Program-made: the position numbers and the translations under genes | Part shown: piece after piece, positions 1 through 5,857 of the stretch | How positions within the stretch are numbered: position 1 is the stretch's first letter | Layout of the letters: every line of letters begins with the position of its first letter | Notes under the pieces: model-generated | Seen by the model: the letters and a program-made list of their open reading frames with translations, nothing else | Databases searched by the model: none | What the model was told of the DNA's origin: nothing | Assembly: GCA_002729015.1 (NCBI GenBank) | Contig: PBVO01000073.1 | Location: forward strand, 12,967 to 23,535 | Direction of reading: 5' to 3' | Source of the DNA: Candidatus Poribacteria bacterium | Lineage (GTDB): Bacteria > Poribacteria > WGA-4E > UBA9662 | DNA: 10,569 nt

Positions 1-194
1 GTCAGAACAGTGAGAAAGAATAAGATCTCTAAAGAGGACGCAACCCCTCCTCTATCTTCTAGTCCATCTTGGCTTAAAAATGGAATACGAGGGATCTCAA
101 TTAATGGAGACTGGGCCGCAGATTCATTACCTATACACGTGAACAGCACAAAAGCGATGATTAATCCTGCCAGATAATGTTTTTGTGTTGACAA
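1..194 (-). CDS. fliP: FliP, flagellar export-gate membrane protein (N-terminal part only)
   Basis: FliP is a core subunit of the FliP-FliQ-FliR channel through which flagellar subunits cross the inner membrane. Only the first 64 residues lie in the window; the rest is beyond the left edge. The frame starts with a basic, hydrophobic signal peptide (about residues 5-27, ending near ESAAQ). A short periplasmic stretch follows, then SLEILFFLTVL at residues 54-64, which matches the start of the first conserved FliP membrane helix (S-LQ-LLLLT-LS in the family). FliP proteins usually carry a cleaved signal peptide, which fits. No ATG exists in this frame between the in-frame stop at 237-239 and the mature region. 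The best start is TTG at 192-194, just past the fliO stop; an ATA at 198-200 overlaps that stop. No strong Shine-Dalgarno sequence is visible, so translation may depend on coupling to fliO. Identity rests on the short fragment plus its place after fliO. Confidence 0.85.
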   Translation of the reverse strand, partial: MSTQKHYLAGLIIAFVLFTCIGNESAAQSPLIEIPRIPFLSQDGLEDRGGVASSLEILFFLTVL

Positions 195-196
195 AC

Positions 197-712
197 TTAT
201 GCTCGTTTTGTCTGTTTCAGGCGGTCTGCAGCCTGCTTAAAGTAAGAGATAAAATCAGGTGTTTGTGGCTCATATATGGTTGCTTCTTGTCCCAGTCTGT
301 CTACCACCTCAGGATCTGTAATCTCTGATAGAGTCGTTGCAGAATCATCAGTGACAGCCATCACTAAAACCCGATCTGCAACCTCAACTAAGTACAAAAT
401 CAACTTTGGGCTTAGGGTCAAATGACCAATCAAGCGAAAACTTCCCTGCGGCCCAAGGGGTTGGCGTATACGCATTAGTCCTTTTTTAAGGAAAAAAGCC
501 AGTACGTAGATAACAACAATGACTAAAAGCAAGGCCAAAACCCAGCTGATGAGAGATGAAAGTGGATTGCTGGATGGAGGAACAGGAAGACTCAGTTCTT
601 CCTGAGGTGCTATGAAGGGGGCCGAACCTCCTGAATCCTGAGAAACAACCAGCGCAGAAAACATAAAGAGAGCCAGAATACAACAACCGATTTGTAACCT
701 GCTAACTGGCAT
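197..712 (-). CDS. fliO: FliO, flagellar export-gate assembly protein
   Basis: FliO is a small membrane protein that helps assemble the FliP ring of the flagellar export gate. The 171-residue product has an N-terminal hydrophobic segment (residues 7-24) that looks like a signal peptide. A Pro/Ser-rich periplasmic stretch follows, then one strong transmembrane helix (about 53-75) ending in KKGLMR on the cytoplasmic side. The cytoplasmic domain after it contains FRLIGHLTLSPKLILYLVEV, the typical FliO pattern of short beta strands (I---LSLG-K-L-LV-VGD---L-G in relatives). FliO diverges strongly in sequence, so its position between fliN and fliP is important support. The ATG at 710-712 is preceded only by a weak purine patch (CAGAG). 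The stop is just before the start proposed for fliP. The 64-base gap upstream (713-776) shows no clear hairpin or promoter. Confidence 0.88.
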   Translation of the reverse strand: MPVSRLQIGCCILALFMFSALVVSQDSGGSAPFIAPQEELSLPVPPSSNPLSSLISWVLALLLVIVVIYVLAFFLKKGLMRIRQPLGPQGSFRLIGHLTLSPKLILYLVEVADRVLVMAVTDDSATTLSEITDPEVVDRLGQEATIYEPQTPDFISYFKQAADRLKQTKRA

Positions 713-776
713 GATACTCTGTGACTAACTAAACCAATCTGACTCGGCCTAATTGCCTTAATAACTTATATATCTT

Positions 777-1088
777 TTAAAGCATTTCACTGAGTCGATT
801 CATTTTTTCGTCCTCAGAGATAATATGTGTAATACGAATACCATAAGTTTCTTCTTCAATAGCAATAACCTCACCCTTGGCAAAAAATTGGCCGTTGACC
901 AACAAATCAACAGGTTCCCCAACAATAGATTCCAACTCTATCAGAGAACCTGCACCAAGATCTAAAATATCCTTGATTGATCTTTCCGCCCTCCCTAGCT
1001 CGACAGTTACCTCTACCGGGACTCGGGTGAGATGGGCTAAATTAGTCGCTTGTACTGAATTAGTTTCGGTTACGTTAGATTCGTTCAT
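777..1088 (-). CDS. fliN: FliN, C-ring switch protein (canonical copy)
   Basis: FliN forms the base of the flagellar C-ring, takes part in rotation switching and docks FliH for export. The 103-residue protein is nearly all one SpoA domain: VPVEVTVELGRAERSIKDIL (23-42), then the LDLGAGSLIELE turn, GEPVDLLVNG (57-66), FAKGEV (69-74) and a final GIRIT strand (83-87). These are hallmark FliN motifs with no insertions, and the length is normal for a short FliN. The ATG at 1086-1088 has a good AAGGAG site 8 bases upstream. It follows a second FliN-type gene after only 15 bases, so two FliN-like proteins are made from adjacent genes. Because this copy is closest to the family consensus, I infer it is the main structural FliN. 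Confidence 0.95.
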   Translation of the reverse strand: MNESNVTETNSVQATNLAHLTRVPVEVTVELGRAERSIKDILDLGAGSLIELESIVGEPVDLLVNGQFFAKGEVIAIEEETYGIRITHIISEDEKMNRLSEML

Positions 1089-1096
1089 GGGTTCAA

Positions 1097-1102
1097 CTCC
1101 TT
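1097..1102 (-). promoter_or_regulatory. Ribosome binding site of fliN
   Basis: AAGGAG (minus strand), 8 bases before the ATG at 1088. It begins just after the stop codon of the upstream fliN-type gene and supports the chosen start. Confidence 0.8.
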
Positions 1103-1103
1103 G

Positions 1104-1532
1104 CTAATGTGGAAGTCTTCTCAACTGCTCGTCTATACGTTGTTCTTCTGTGAGGATAGAAATCACCCTCACAGCATAATTTTCACCCGAATCGGTAGAA
1201 ACAACCTCTCCCTTGGCAAAGACCCGACCATTAATTAATAAATCCACTGGTTCCCCAATCTGTCTCTCTAAACGTAACACATATTGTTTCAGATCATCAG
1301 GAGCCATATTGGAATTGTTCAAGTCGACACCATCAGATGGACGAAGGTTGAGCATGTCAGCGACTGACATTCTCGATCTTCCTAGTTCAACAGTAATGTC
1401 TGTTTTCACACGTTGCAACTTCCAAATATTGTCTTCCTTAGAAGTCACTTTTCGGTCTGTAAATTGAGGAAATGGTACGCGGCTGTACCGTACTGCTTTC
1501 TGAGTTTCTTCTGTTTTATTTTCTTCGCTCAT
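1104..1532 (-). CDS. fliN: FliN-type C-ring protein, second copy with SpoA-domain insertion
   Basis: This 142-residue protein is a paralogue of the fliN product just downstream. Residues 1-40 are a polar N-terminal extension with no recognised motif. The SpoA domain follows: KTDITVELGRSRMSVADML (43-61), GEPVDLLINGRVFAKGEV (93-110) and an AVRVISI strand (120-126). Compared with the neighbouring FliN, about 17-18 extra residues (about 73-90, Asn/Asp then a charged helix-like piece) sit between the first strand-helix unit and the GEPVDLL motif. The ATG at 1530-1532 has GGA 5 bases upstream and lies 19 bases after the fliM stop. SpoA proteins form homo- or heterodimers (FliN-FliN, FliM-FliN), so I infer a C-ring component, perhaps partnering the shorter FliN. 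It lacks the CheC-like phosphatase domain of FliY. The SpoA family call is sure; a separate role is inference. Confidence 0.9.
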   Translation of the reverse strand: MSEENKTEETQKAVRYSRVPFPQFTDRKVTSKEDNIWKLQRVKTDITVELGRSRMSVADMLNLRPSDGVDLNNSNMAPDDLKQYVLRLERQIGEPVDLLINGRVFAKGEVVSTDSGENYAVRVISILTEEQRIDEQLRRLPH

Positions 1533-1551
1533 TACTATCCTTTAGTAAATT

Positions 1552-2691
1552 TTACTGCATCCTTACGTCGAATGAACCACCAGAACTCACTTGTTCTACT
1601 TCATCTGACACGTCTGTTGGTGACACCTCATCGGTATTTGTATCCGCGGTCAATTCCAAAGGTGAGCTTTGCTCAGGATTAATGAATGCTTCTACCCTCA
1701 ATGCATGCCTTCGACCTATCACTCCAGGCCTTGCCCAAAAGACTCTGTTTTTCCCAATTACCACCTCACTAGCCTCATCAAGATTAGTACGGAACGTTAG
1801 AACATCTCCAACTTCCATTTCTAACATATCATGCATGCGGAGTCGATCCCGAACCAGAATTCCATATAGTGGGACTTTAACTTTCTCCAAACTATCCCTA
1901 AGATCCTTATTAATCGCCATACCACCAGCAGAAGCAAACGAACCACTTCTCAGTTTAGCAGTAATGGGCTGTAAAAGAATATATGGATAACAAATTGAAA
2001 GTTTAGCACCTTCTAGTATAGGACCAAATTCATCTCGAATGGCAACATCAAACTCGGCAACGACAACAACATCATCAGCTAATTGGGTCAGTTGTAAGTA
2101 ATAGGGGATGGATTCTGCTGTAGTAAAGGCCGGTTCAACATCAATGACCTTACTCCATGAAGTTTGCAACGCTTCGAGCAAACTTTTCAAAACTCTTTGC
2201 AACACTCGCTCTTCAATTTGTGTTGGCGACCTAATTTCATCTTCTTCTACCGCATCACCTGTTCCACCTAGCATTCGATCGATAATAGGCAAAGCAAGAG
2301 CCAAGTCCATATTAATAGCGGCGGGTCCTTCCAAAGGTGGCAATACAAACCGATTCAAACTGGTTGGGTTTGGCAATGCTGCAACAAATTCACCATAAGT
2401 CGTTTGCCTAGGCTCTTCTGACAAGCGAATATCTACTTGTCGTTTCATAGAAATTGAAAGTGCCGGCCCATATGATTTAGCAAATTGATCGTGAAGATCA
2501 TTTAAAGTCCTCATCTGGTCGGTACTCAATCTACGCTTCTCACCCCAGTCATGGGTCTTGATCAATTCACCTTCGCTAGGACTAGACCCACCTCCACTAT
2601 CTTCGACTGGAGGACCATCGCCCCCATCGTTCTCTTCATCATCACCAAATAAAGCAGTTAACTCATCGTCACTGATGTTTTCTTCGGACAT
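1552..2691 (-). CDS. fliM: FliM, flagellar motor switch protein
   Basis: FliM forms the wall of the C-ring, binds phosphorylated CheY and passes the switch signal to FliG. From the ATG at 2689-2691 the protein is 379 residues. Residues 6-15 (ISDDELTALF) match the N-terminal CheY-binding motif LSQ-EIDAL of the family. An acidic, Gly/Ser-rich linker follows to about residue 42. The CheC-like middle domain (about 50-245) includes MLGGTG, the FliG-contacting GGxG motif, and SPTQIEE. The C-terminal SpoA domain (about 250-335) contains VPLYGILVRDRLRMHDMLEM and a FWARPG loop. About 42 acidic, Ser/Thr-rich residues follow the domain, which makes the protein longer than the usual 320-340. The frame could extend three codons to a GTG at 2700, but AGGTGG at 2697-2702 lies 5 bases before the ATG and decides the start. 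Confidence 0.95.
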   Translation of the reverse strand: MSEENISDDELTALFGDDEENDGGDGPPVEDSGGGSSPSEGELIKTHDWGEKRRLSTDQMRTLNDLHDQFAKSYGPALSISMKRQVDIRLSEEPRQTTYGEFVAALPNPTSLNRFVLPPLEGPAAINMDLALALPIIDRMLGGTGDAVEEDEIRSPTQIEERVLQRVLKSLLEALQTSWSKVIDVEPAFTTAESIPYYLQLTQLADDVVVVAEFDVAIRDEFGPILEGAKLSICYPYILLQPITAKLRSGSFASAGGMAINKDLRDSLEKVKVPLYGILVRDRLRMHDMLEMEVGDVLTFRTNLDEASEVVIGKNRVFWARPGVIGRRHALRVEAFINPEQSSPLELTADTNTDEVSPTDVSDEVEQVSSGGSFDVRMQ

Positions 2692-2696
2692 CCATG

Positions 2697-2702
2697 CCAC
2701 CT
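2697..2702 (-). promoter_or_regulatory. Ribosome binding site deciding the fliM start
   Basis: AGGTGG on the minus strand, 5 bases before the ATG at 2691. It overlaps an in-frame GTG at 2698-2700, so that GTG is unlikely to be the start. Confidence 0.7.
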
Positions 2703-2736
2703 TTTAGTATCTCGAATAATTGAAATAAAATCGAGG

Positions 2737-3135
2737 CTACTGCCTAATAAAGCTCTCGAACATAACTTTTTTAGGTTCAACTCCAACTTCCTCTTTAATC
2801 GCTTCCTGAATGTATTCACCCATCTTGATTGGATCTTGAACTAAGTCAGGCAAAATTTCTTGCGTTTCTTTTTTTGCTAAAAAAGTTACAACCGCGTGCT
2901 TCAGACGCGGAGCCTTGGAACCATAGTCATTGATTTCTTGATCACTTCCAACTTGCAAAACGATACTCATACTCAGATAGCCCTTACCTGACTCTGTATC
3001 GAAATTGGTAATAATTGGGTCAGGAAAACTGTAACCATAAAAAATTTCAGGTTCTTCAGCGTCCCCGCCACCACAACCGAAAAGTAGTAATGGCCCCACC
3101 AAAGCCATAGTGAGAATACATATGCAACGTATCAT
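2737..3135 (-). CDS. fliL: FliL-family stator-associated protein, predicted lipoprotein
   Basis: FliL surrounds the MotA/MotB stator and supports torque. The 132-residue protein sits between motB and fliM, the usual place for fliL. Its periplasmic domain shows the family pattern: an F-DPIITNF strand (37-45), YLSMSIVLQVG (53-63), a long amphipathic helix after LKHAVVTFLAKK (78-89), and the closing VMFESFIRQ (124-132), which resembles the family's V-F--FV-Q end. Unusually, the N-terminus is not a plain membrane anchor. Residues 1-21 read as a lipoprotein signal peptide with a lipobox-like LLFGC at 17-21 followed by GGGD, which would make Cys21 the lipidated residue. The ATG at 3133-3135 has a perfect AGGAGG 5 bases upstream. 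The family call is firm; lipidation is inferred from sequence. Confidence 0.9.
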   Translation of the reverse strand: MIRCICILTMALVGPLLLFGCGGGDAEEPEIFYGYSFPDPIITNFDTESGKGYLSMSIVLQVGSDQEINDYGSKAPRLKHAVVTFLAKKETQEILPDLVQDPIKMGEYIQEAIKEEVGVEPKKVMFESFIRQ

Positions 3136-3140
3136 TTTTG

Positions 3141-3146
3141 CCTCCT
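3141..3146 (-). promoter_or_regulatory. Ribosome binding site of fliL
   Basis: AGGAGG on the minus strand, 5 bases before the fliL ATG at 3135. It lies between that start and the motB stop, and is one of the two strongest Shine-Dalgarno matches in the window. Confidence 0.85.
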
Positions 3147-3157
3147 GAGAGAATTGA

Positions 3158-3964
3158 CTAATTGAACTGTTTTATAATCTCTTCCAGCTTAACTTCTTTG
3201 GCTGGCCTGAACTTCTGACGAATAACAATGTCAACCCTTCTTGGGTTATCAGTTGTTCGGACAGGTTCCTTAACACTAGAATAAGCGAGTAACTCAAAGC
3301 GCGCTTGATCTATTCCTTTTTCTTGAACAAAATACTGAATCACTTGCCGTGATCGTCTTGCCGCCAAGTCCCAGTTAGCCAACTTATTAACTGGGTCTCT
3401 AAGTTGCTTCGGATCAGCGTGCCCTACAATAGCAATCGTTCGTCCTCTGTTTTGAACAATTAAAGGTACAACCTTATCTAATTGGCTTTTATCCTCTGAA
3501 CTTAACTGGTCCGATCCTTCTTCAAAACTAGCCATATTCTTTAGGATAATAACAGGCTTTCCTTCGCCTGCCTGATATGTTTCGGGTTCTGACTCTTCAC
3601 CTTTCTGAGACCCTTCATCAACTTCACCTTTTTCACCAACTGCGTTATCAGCCTTAGTAGGAACTGGTTGAGCCAAACTCTGAGCAGCAACGGGGCTACC
3701 TGATCCTGCGGGGTCAGGTTTTGGTATATCGCCCGGTTGAAACAAACGCTCACCTCCTGATAATACTCCCATTGTACCTTTCAGAGAGATCACGAGCTCC
3801 TTAAATTTCTGAGAATCAATAGTTGCGAAAGCAAACAACAATACAAAAAAAGCAAAAAGCAACGTCACTAAATCGCCGTAGGTTGCCATCCAACCTTCAC
3901 ACATGGTCGCTTTCTCAAGTTCTGAGGCCGCTAATGCAGCTTGAGCATCTTCAAGTTCGCCCAT
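3158..3964 (-). CDS. motB: MotB/PomB stator protein with OmpA-like peptidoglycan-binding domain
   Basis: MotB pairs with MotA to form the ion-driven stator and anchors it to peptidoglycan. The 268-residue protein has a short cytoplasmic N-terminus and one membrane helix (about 26-48) starting WMATYGDLVTLLFAFFVLL. Asp31 is the expected ion-binding aspartate. After the helix come a plug-like segment (DSQKFKELVISLKGTMGVL, 50-68) and a low-complexity Pro/Glu/Lys-rich linker (about 80-135). The OmpA-like domain (about 136-250) contains IAIVGHAD, NWDLAARRSRQVIQYF and NPRRVDIVI, the peptidoglycan-binding signatures. The pattern KFK---SLKG-GV and DIPKP recalls Vibrio PomB, so sodium drive is possible but unproven. 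The ATG at 3962-3964 has AGGAGG 6 bases upstream. motA lies immediately upstream. Confidence 0.95.
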   Translation of the reverse strand: MGELEDAQAALAASELEKATMCEGWMATYGDLVTLLFAFFVLLFAFATIDSQKFKELVISLKGTMGVLSGGERLFQPGDIPKPDPAGSGSPVAAQSLAQPVPTKADNAVGEKGEVDEGSQKGEESEPETYQAGEGKPVIILKNMASFEEGSDQLSSEDKSQLDKVVPLIVQNRGRTIAIVGHADPKQLRDPVNKLANWDLAARRSRQVIQYFVQEKGIDQARFELLAYSSVKEPVRTTDNPRRVDIVIRQKFRPAKEVKLEEIIKQFN

Positions 3965-3970
3965 CTTAAA

Positions 3971-3976
3971 CCTCCT
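3971..3976 (-). promoter_or_regulatory. Ribosome binding site of motB
   Basis: AGGAGG on the minus strand, 6 bases before the motB ATG at 3964. The 74-base motA-motB gap holding it is AT-rich but shows no clear terminator hairpin. Confidence 0.85.
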
Positions 3977-4038
3977 AAAGGACTAGCTATAAATTCTTAA
4001 ATCTAGATCAAATTATTATTCTAATTACACTTGTCTAA

Positions 4039-4827
4039 TTAACCTGCTTCAGCCTCTCGAACTTGAGGAGTAACTTCTTCCAGTAGGCCCAAGGGTACCC
4101 GTGATAGCATCATATCAACCATACCATCGGGATCTGGCGCATTTAATAATTCAACCATTCCTGCAACAACCATATCTTTGTAAACTAGCTCTTCTTCAGT
4201 GTTAACACCTATCTTATTGGCTATAGGTGCAGTTGCGGCATTGGCGATTAACGCCCCGTACAGAGTTGTAATCAAAGCTACTGACATTTTAGGTCCAATA
4301 GCACTGGGATCATCCAATGCTGCAAGCATGGCTACTAAACCAACTAATGTCCCAATCATACCATAAGCAGGAGCGAATGTCCCTAAGGTTACCCAAACCA
4401 CCTGATTAGAATTTGCATCAGCTTTAATCGCATCTAGGCGAGGCATCATCTGAGATGACAATGTTTCAGAATCAGCCACACCACCTAAAATAAGTTCAGT
4501 TCCAAATTGCATTAAATCATCCGATATATCAACAGCCTGCAGCCCCATTGGTCCTTCACGGCGCAAAACGCTTGCCATCTCTTTGAATTGTTGAATGGTT
4601 TCAGCATAAGGAAAAGAAGAAGCTCCCCATATACTACCCGCCGCAGCCATCGCGTTGGAGAACTGACGCATAGTACCACTGGCTAGCCCCATCCCAATTG
4701 GTCCTGGGATACAGATTAACAGCGAAGGGACGTCAATAAACATTCCGAAGTTCCCACCAGAAGCTAGGATCATAGTCAAGACTACGGCACCTAGGGTAAT
4801 TGCAAATCCTATCGGAGTATTTGGCAT
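4039..4827 (-). CDS. motA: MotA/PomA stator channel protein
   Basis: MotA is the pentameric inner-membrane ring of the stator; its cytoplasmic loop pushes on FliG. The 262-residue protein shows four membrane helices, at about 6-24, 33-50, 149-170 and 182-205. The large cytoplasmic loop lies between helices 2 and 3 and contains LRREG (88-92), aligned with the torque-generating arginine region of the family. The signature FAPAYGMIGTLVGLVAML (151-168) and IGPKMSVALITTLYGALIAN (177-196) match PomA of Vibrio closely (GMIGTLVGLVAML, AVALLTTLYGA), as does GMFIDVPSLL (28-37). Thr at the GTLVG and TTLYG positions is shared with sodium-type PomA, so a sodium stator is plausible. The prolines at 153 and 201 match the conserved pair. 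The ATG at 4825-4827 follows flbD by 15 bases; an AGGAG overlaps the flbD stop, about 12 bases upstream. Confidence 0.95.
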   Translation of the reverse strand: MPNTPIGFAITLGAVVLTMILASGGNFGMFIDVPSLLICIPGPIGMGLASGTMRQFSNAMAAAGSIWGASSFPYAETIQQFKEMASVLRREGPMGLQAVDISDDLMQFGTELILGGVADSETLSSQMMPRLDAIKADANSNQVVWVTLGTFAPAYGMIGTLVGLVAMLAALDDPSAIGPKMSVALITTLYGALIANAATAPIANKIGVNTEEELVYKDMVVAGMVELLNAPDPDGMVDMMLSRVPLGLLEEVTPQVREAEAG

Positions 4828-4842
4828 TTCTGTAACTTTCTC

Positions 4843-5082
4843 CTATCTATTCTTACTTGTTAGATCCAGATGCGTAGCATCTGGGTCTAACTCATAAATA
4901 TTAATTAATCGTTTGTAATCTATAACACCTTGTACAATTGTCTCAACGTTCTCTTTGACCATCAATTTGTTTTCCGTAACCAATGTAACAGTCGTGGTCT
5001 GATTGGCCGTCCCATCCAACCACTTGATTAATTCCGCATTCAGGACAAGTGGACTTCCATCAGTTTTAGTTAAGGTGATCAT
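4843..5082 (-). CDS. flbD: FlbD/SwrD family flagellar protein
   Basis: FlbD is a small protein found just upstream of motA in spirochete, Firmicute and related flagellar operons. In Bacillus the relative SwrD raises swimming torque. The 79-residue sequence has the family layout: MITLTKTDGSPLVLNAELIKWL (the start of the protein, with the family's LT--G--F-LN---I pattern), then TTTVTLVTENKLMVKENVETI (28-48), equivalent to the family's T-I-L--G-K--V-E-V--V, and a VIDYKR helix (53-58). The last 15 or so residues (DPDATHLDLTSKNR) are a polar tail. The ATG at 5080-5082 has only a weak purine patch (GTGGA) directly upstream. The gap to the upstream coiled-coil gene is 28 bases. Role in stator function is inferred from relatives and from the adjacency to motA and motB. 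Confidence 0.9.
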   Translation of the reverse strand: MITLTKTDGSPLVLNAELIKWLDGTANQTTTVTLVTENKLMVKENVETIVQGVIDYKRLINIYELDPDATHLDLTSKNR

Positions 5083-5110
5083 TCCACTACTGCGTGCGTA
5101 CGAACACTGG

Positions 5111-5836
5111 TTAATTGCCAGCCGGAAGCATAAGGGTCTGAGTCAATTCAGTCGCAGTTTTTATATCGTCTTTTGCAATCACTGAAAGAATTCTCATCCG
5201 CGTACTATTATCTGTTTTCCTAAGCAAGCTCAACACATCTGAACGACCTTCATCGCCACGCTTTAACATTTCGTCCAAAATATTTGCAACTTCCTTGGCA
5301 CGCATAGTACTAAAACCTTTGGCCATTTTTTTATGCTCTCTATCTTTCGCTTCTTGACTAAAAGAAACAGCAGGTAACGGGATAGGTTTATTTTCTTCTT
5401 TTTGTTTCTCCAGTTCCTTTACTTGCTCTTCACGTACTTCTAGAGCTCGACGCTTATCTGATAGTTCTTTTTCTTGGTCAACTAAATTAGATTGGCTTTC
5501 AGCTAGTTTCACATCCAGAGCTTGAAGTTCCTGTTCACGTTTCTTTATTGTTTGTGTCCTCTGCTCCAGCAAAACTAACTGTTCATCGAGTAACACTCGC
5601 TCTGATTGCAACGCTTGGCGCTCTAGTCTAATTGTTTCTTGTAGGAATTTATCATATTGACTCAAAGACTTTTCTTCATTTTTTGCTTCCGGATTTAAGG
5701 CTGCCATCTCTCCAGATACTTGGTCACTACCAAAGATGGCCGATCGAGCACCAAAGATATCGAAAACAAAAGTTATAGCTACCAAAACTATAAGTACAAA
5801 AATAGGACCACCAATAAAGAGCAGTTTTTTAGGCAT
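5111..5836 (-). CDS. MotE/FlbB-like membrane-anchored coiled-coil protein
   Basis: A 241-residue protein with one N-terminal membrane helix (about 5-28, GGPIFVLIVLVAITFVFDIFG), a long heptad-like coiled coil rich in Glu, Gln, Lys and Leu (about 62-150), a Pro-containing break (PIPLPAV, 151-157) and a C-terminal helical domain (about 165-235). That domain resembles the MgtE_N/MotE repeat: MRAKEVANILDEML, VLSLLRKTDNSTRMRILSVI and then DIKTATELTQ. MotE of Rhizobium is a periplasmic motility protein, and FlbB, in the same operon slot after the fliJ gene in Borrelia, is a periplasmic collar protein needed for stator assembly. By topology and position I infer a periplasmic, stator- or collar-related role. 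The ATG at 5834-5836 has only a weak upstream purine run. FliJ-like coiled coil alone is less likely because of the membrane helix. Confidence 0.75.
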   Translation of the reverse strand: MPKKLLFIGGPIFVLIVLVAITFVFDIFGARSAIFGSDQVSGEMAALNPEAKNEEKSLSQYDKFLQETIRLERQALQSERVLLDEQLVLLEQRTQTIKKREQELQALDVKLAESQSNLVDQEKELSDKRRALEVREEQVKELEKQKEENKPIPLPAVSFSQEAKDREHKKMAKGFSTMRAKEVANILDEMLKRGDEGRSDVLSLLRKTDNSTRMRILSVIAKDDIKTATELTQTLMLPAGN

Positions 5837-5857
5837 TATTTGTTTCCCATCCGATAT

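Noticed and set aside
713..776. Gap between fliN and fliO as a possible terminator
   Set aside because: Only a 3-base GGC/GCC pairing was found and there is no hairpin followed by a T run in the direction of transcription; fliO and fliP continue the operon.
1472..1990. Plus-strand open frame of 172 codons
   Set aside because: It lies opposite fliM and the first fliN-type gene, whose protein families are certain. Its translation shows no family pattern and it has no good ribosome binding site.
3965..4038. AT-rich gap between motA and motB as a possible internal promoter
   Set aside because: TTGATC and TATAGC hexamers are present but only 14 bases apart, and the region is simply AT-rich. No sigma-28 or sigma-54 pattern was seen.
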